NCBI GenBank assembly: GCA_023435725.1
Contig: JAEYRD010000103.1
Location: 3,342 to 67,341 of the forward strand
Origin: Pseudomonadota bacterium
Lineage (GTDB): Bacteria; Pseudomonadota; Alphaproteobacteria; Rhizobiales; Xanthobacteraceae
DNA: 64,000 nucleotides
Reading direction: 5' to 3'
A model generated the notes under the pieces. That model searched no databases. It saw nothing but the letters and a program-made list of their open reading frames with translations, and was not told the origin of the DNA. This document shows, in pieces, positions 60,463 through 64,000 of the stretch. Each line of letters opens with the position of its first letter. The first letter of the stretch is position 1. Made by a program: the position numbers and the translations under genes.

Positions 60463-62220
60463 GTGGGACATCGTTGGGGTGAAATCACTTGCGGATTGAA
60501 GTCCGCGAGCAGGGGAATGCTTTGCCTGAGTGTATCGATCGGCCCGCTCTTGGCTGGTGTCGGAATGTCCTCTTCTGCCATGGCGCAAGCTGCAGCCGCC
60601 GCCAAGCCGTCCGAGTCGGGCAGAGCATCGAGCGCAGCGAAGTCGGCACAGCCTGAAGGCGCTGCACCCGCGCAGAAGCCGGCGCCAGCCCAGCGGTTCG
60701 ACATTGACGACTTTGCGGTCCAGGGCGCCGACAAGCTGCCACAGATCGAGATCGAAGAGGCAATCTATCCGTTCCTGGGGCCGAACAAAACCTCCGAGGA
60801 CGTCGAGAAGGCAAGGACAGCGCTCGAAAAAGCCTATCACGACAAGGGATTTCAGACCGTTAGCGTCTCGATCCCCGAACAGAATGCGCAGCGCAAGGTC
60901 GTTACTCTCAAGGTCACCGAGTTGAAGGTCGGACGTCTGCGCGTGAAGAATTCGCGCTATTTCGATCTCGACAAGATCAAGGATCGGGCTGGTTCGCTGA
61001 AGGAAGGCTCGGTGCCGAACTTCAATGCCGTAACGAAGGATATCGTTGCGCTGAACCAGTGGCCGGACCGGCGGGTCACACCCGCACTGCGGGCCGGAGT
61101 TGCGCCAGGCACCGTCGATGTTGATCTCAACGTTGAAGACACGGCGCCGATTCATGGAAGCGCCGAGATCAACAACCGCCAGTCTCCGAGCACGACGCCG
61201 ATCCGTTTCGTCGGCACAGTGCATTACGACAATCTTTGGCAGGAAGGTCACTCGCTAAGCTTTACTTATCAGGTGGCGCCGCAGCGGCCTGATGATGCCG
61301 AAGTGTTTTCTGCCTCTTACCTGGCGCGCATCCCGAATGTCGAATGGCTCAGCGTTCTCGCTTATGGCGTGAAATCGAACAGCAGTGTCGCATCAGTCGG
61401 CGGCACCAATATCGTCGGCCCCGGCGAAATCGTTGGCGCGCGCGCCGTAATGACGCTGCCGCCGCGCGACAATTTCTTTCACACCCTATCGGTCGGCGCT
61501 GATTTCAAGCATTTCGACCAGACCGTGAAGCTTGGCAGCGACGGCTTCTCCTCGCCGGTAACCTACTATCCGCTGGTCGCAAGCTATGGCGCAACCTTCC
61601 AGGGCGACAAGTTCACGACGCAGTTCAACGCCGCGGTCACTTACAATACGCGACCGGTGAGCAGCGACTGGACCGCGTTCGATGCCAAGCGTTACCAGGC
61701 CTCGCCGAGCTTTGCTCACTTCAACGCCGATGTCTCGCACACCCAGGAGCTGCCGGAGGGCTTCCAGCTCTGGGGCAAAGTGCAAGGGCAGGTCGCGGAT
61801 GGACCGCTGGTATCGAGCGAGCAGTTCAGTGTCGGCGGCCTCGATACGGTGCGGGGCTATCTCGAATCCGAGGTGCTGGGCGACGATGGCGTGGTCGGCA
61901 ATATCGAGCTGCGCAGCCCCAATCTTGGCGAGATGCTGCAGAAGCAGCTCAAGGACGAGACGGGGCAGGGGAAGCCGCGCTTCACCACCTTCAACGACTG
62001 GCGGATGTTTGCCTTTGCTGATGCGGGCCGGGCGAGCATCCAGCGCCCGCTGCCGGAGCAGCAGTCGGTGTTCGACGTCTGGAGCTACGGCGTCGGCACC
62101 CGCTTCAAGATGTTCAATTACGTCAACGGCATGCTGGCCTATTCGGTGCCGATGATCAGCCAAACCTACACGAGAGCGCGCGATCCGCGCTTCAATTTCC
62201 GGATCTGGGGTGAATTCTGA
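60463..62220 (+). CDS. TpsB/ShlB/FhaC-family outer-membrane transporter
   Basis: This is a 585-aa protein. A signal peptide region (LCLSVSIGPLLAGVGMSSS...AMAQ) and an Ala/Pro-rich linker come first. A POTRA-type domain follows (FAVQGADKLPQIEIEEAIYP, AYHDKGFQTVSVSIPEQ). The C-terminal barrel has the conserved GGLDTVRGYLESEV loop and ends in Phe (IWGEF), the outer-membrane C-terminal signature. TpsB proteins export large beta-helical partners. No TpsA partner is adjacent. Instead it overlaps by 1 nt (TGATG-type) an ExbB fusion gene. Confidence 0.9.
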   Translation: MGHRWGEITCGLKSASRGMLCLSVSIGPLLAGVGMSSSAMAQAAAAAKPSESGRASSAAKSAQPEGAAPAQKPAPAQRFDIDDFAVQGADKLPQIEIEEAIYPFLGPNKTSEDVEKARTALEKAYHDKGFQTVSVSIPEQNAQRKVVTLKVTELKVGRLRVKNSRYFDLDKIKDRAGSLKEGSVPNFNAVTKDIVALNQWPDRRVTPALRAGVAPGTVDVDLNVEDTAPIHGSAEINNRQSPSTTPIRFVGTVHYDNLWQEGHSLSFTYQVAPQRPDDAEVFSASYLARIPNVEWLSVLAYGVKSNSSVASVGGTNIVGPGEIVGARAVMTLPPRDNFFHTLSVGADFKHFDQTVKLGSDGFSSPVTYYPLVASYGATFQGDKFTTQFNAAVTYNTRPVSSDWTAFDAKRYQASPSFAHFNADVSHTQELPEGFQLWGKVQGQVADGPLVSSEQFSVGGLDTVRGYLESEVLGDDGVVGNIELRSPNLGEMLQKQLKDETGQGKPRFTTFNDWRMFAFADAGRASIQRPLPEQQSVFDVWSYGVGTRFKMFNYVNGMLAYSVPMISQTYTRARDPRFNFRIWGEF

Positions 62221-64000
62221 TGACAATGGGGTTGGGTCACATGCGCACAGCGCGCCAAATCGAACATCGCCGCACATTCGCGAGGTGGGCGTCTGCTCTG
62301 CTGTTCGGGCTCATCGCGGCTATGTCGATGCTGCCGTCGCCCGCCCAAGCCTGGTGGAACGATGAGTGGTCGCTGCGAAAGAAGATCACGATCGACGCGA
62401 GCGCGACCGGAGCGAACATCACCGATGCCATCGGGACGACACCGGTCCTGGTCCGGCTTCACACCGGCAACTTCCGCTTCGGGGCGGCCAAGGATGATGG
62501 CAGCGATTTGCGGTTCGTTGCCGGCGACGACAAGACGCCGCTGAAATACCACGTCGAGAAGTACGATTCGCTTTTGAGCGAAGCGTTGGTCTGGGTGTCG
62601 GTGCCGAACGTGCAGGCGGGCGCCAAGACCGAGTTCTGGCTCTACTACGGCAACAAGAAAGCTCCCAGCGCGGCGGATGCCAAGGGTACCTACGATTCGG
62701 ACACGCTGCTGGTCTATCACCTCAACGAGCGCGGCACGCCGTCGCTGGACTCCTCGGTGTGGGCCAACAATGCGCAGAGCGTCGGCCAGCCGGCCGAGGG
62801 ATCAATCATTGGCACCGGGCTGCGTTTGACCGGTCAATCCCCGGTCAGGCTGCCGGCGTCGCCGTCGCTGACGCAAACCGCCGGCGCGCCTTTCGCGTTC
62901 TCTGTGTGGATCAAGCCTTCGTCGGCGCAACCGAATGCTGCGCTGTATAGCCGCCGCGATCCTGCCGCCGGCAATGCGTTGGTGATCGGTCTCGATAACG
63001 GTGCACCGTTCGTGGAGGTCACCAATGCCGGCACGGTCCAACGCAGCGGCGCAGGGGCGCCCGTGGCGGCCGGTGGTTGGCATCATATGGCGGTCGTCGC
63101 AGGCAATGGTCAGGTGACGCTCACCCTCGACGGCAATCCTTATGCGTCGCTCGCGGCCTCGCTGCCAGCCCTCAACACCGCTGCCCTGATCGGAGGTGAC
63201 ACGACCTCCAGTGTAGCTCCGATCGCTCCGGCGGCCTCGTCCGCAGCCTCGCAGCCTGATGCCCCCGAGGCCGCCGCGCCGGCTGCGGACGGTGGGGCCA
63301 CGACGCCGAGCCCGGAAGCTGCGCCGGCTGCCGCAGCCCTGGCAGGCTTCGTCGGCGACATCGACGAGCTGCAGATCTCCAAGACCGCTCGTCCGGCGGG
63401 CTTCATCAAACTCGCAGCCATCGGCCAGGGACCCGACCAGGCCAAGCTGATCGCCTTCAGCGTCGATGAGGAGACCGCGAGCTGGCTGTCAGGTTACTTC
63501 GCGGTGATCCTGAAGTCGGTCACGCTCGACGGCTGGGTGGTGATTGGCCTGCTCATGATCATGGCGGCCTTGAGCTGGGTCGTGATGGTCGACCGCTCGA
63601 CCTATCTTAACCGCCAGGCCAAGGCCAATGCGGTGTTCATGAAGAGCTTCCGCGAGGTCGCCGACGATCTCACGGTGCTGGACCGCGGCGAGGATGCCGC
63701 AACCCTCGGCGGCCGGCTCACCGCAGCCGACGCGAAAGTGCTGAAGTCGTCCTCGCTCTATCGCATCTACCACATCGGTGCCGAGGAAATCCGTCATCGC
63801 TTTGCCCGCAACGGCGGCCGTGCAGTGGTCCTGTCGGGGGCGTCGATCGCGGCGATCCGCGCTGCGCTCGACAGCGGCGTGGTCAAGGAGATCCAGCGGC
63901 TGAACCGGCTGATGGTGATCCTCACCATCGCGATCTCCGGTGGTCCGTTCCTTGGCCTGCTCGGCACTGTCGTCGGCGTCATGATCACCTTCGCGGCGAT
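62220..64000 (+). CDS. DUF2341 - LamG lectin - MotA/TolQ/ExbB fusion (3' end outside window)
   Basis: ATG 62220 overlaps the TpsB stop. It encodes a signal segment (LLFGLIAAMSMLPSPAQA), a DUF2341 domain (WWNDEWSLRKKITIDAS to FWLYYGNKKAP) and a concanavalin/LamG-like domain (FAFSVWIKPSS, GWHHMAVVAGNG, FVGDIDELQIS) interrupted by a ~45-residue Ala/Pro-rich insert. A transmembrane segment (WVVIGLLMIMAALSWVVMV) opens an ExbB/TolQ domain, still open at the window end in GPFLGLLGTVVGVM. It would put a periplasmic sugar-binding head on a proton channel. ExbD/TonB-like genes are expected downstream. Confidence 0.88.
   Translation, partial: MTMGLGHMRTARQIEHRRTFARWASALLFGLIAAMSMLPSPAQAWWNDEWSLRKKITIDASATGANITDAIGTTPVLVRLHTGNFRFGAAKDDGSDLRFVAGDDKTPLKYHVEKYDSLLSEALVWVSVPNVQAGAKTEFWLYYGNKKAPSAADAKGTYDSDTLLVYHLNERGTPSLDSSVWANNAQSVGQPAEGSIIGTGLRLTGQSPVRLPASPSLTQTAGAPFAFSVWIKPSSAQPNAALYSRRDPAAGNALVIGLDNGAPFVEVTNAGTVQRSGAGAPVAAGGWHHMAVVAGNGQVTLTLDGNPYASLAASLPALNTAALIGGDTTSSVAPIAPAASSAASQPDAPEAAAPAADGGATTPSPEAAPAAAALAGFVGDIDELQISKTARPAGFIKLAAIGQGPDQAKLIAFSVDEETASWLSGYFAVILKSVTLDGWVVIGLLMIMAALSWVVMVDRSTYLNRQAKANAVFMKSFREVADDLTVLDRGEDAATLGGRLTAADAKVLKSSSLYRIYHIGAEEIRHRFARNGGRAVVLSGASIAAIRAALDSGVVKEIQRLNRLMVILTIAISGGPFLGLLGTVVGVMITFAA

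Overview
The window reads as a high-GC alphaproteobacterial chromosome, most likely Bradyrhizobium or a close relative. The grounds are dense GC-rich coding, intergenic palindromic repeats of the CGTCATTGCGAGGAGC / AAGCAATCC type, and an integrative element whose regulators resemble those described for rhizobial symbiosis islands. Organism identity is an inference from style and gene families, not from a marker gene.

1-18.9 kb is ordinary chromosome. It holds a sugar-acid catabolic cluster (SDR dehydrogenase, enolase-superfamily enzyme, GntR regulator with a clear operator, MFS transporter), an ArsB-type carrier, an EamA half-transporter, two PAS hybrid histidine kinases, a zinc peptidase-like protein, a biotin-dependent carboxylase alpha chain, an oxaloacetate decarboxylase-like protein coupled to acylphosphatase, a LysR/tautomerase pair, a DnaB-C-like ATPase, lipB, a FliN-type protein and tRNA-Leu(GAG).

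About 18.9-60.4 kb is an integrative mobile element inserted at the 3' end of tRNA-Leu. Its left end carries a tyrosine integrase whose start codon lies in a 13-bp inverted repeat. Next is a cargo region (21-37.5 kb) of defence-like modules: (i) a three-gene operon of a VPA1262/PLD-like protein, an unknown protein and a 1243-aa SIR2 protein with a DUF4020-like end; (ii) a PrtN-like regulator; (iii) a four-gene reverse-strand operon of an NdpA-like protein, a coiled-coil membrane protein, a zinc-ribbon protein and an unknown protein; (iv) an auto-inhibited class II Fic enzyme; (v) a ComEC-like metallo-beta-lactamase protein paired with a TIR protein.

The backbone follows (37.6-60.3 kb): DUF932, ParB-like, a methyltransferase/strawberry-notch helicase fusion, Toprim, DUF2493 and DUF736 proteins. 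Then comes a regulatory module like that of ICEMlSymR7A: qseC-like and qseM-like genes around a symmetrical operator, a +1 frameshifted fseA-like gene, then rdfS - DUF2840 - traF - DUF736 - lytic transglycosylase - relaxase, and a VirD4/TraG coupling protein with an RHH protein. The trb mating-pair genes that normally follow traG are absent. The sequence passes straight to a TpsB-type outer-membrane transporter and a DUF2341-LamG-ExbB fusion cut by the window end. No second copy of the tRNA 3' end is visible, so the right boundary is unresolved.

Five backbone genes have unusually similar structured leaders: one stem shared by DUF932, ParB and the helicase, and a different architecture shared by the DUF2493 and first DUF736 genes. 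Base pairing is kept where the sequence differs. These leaders, together with the four-gene NdpA/membrane operon, are the best candidates for something undescribed.
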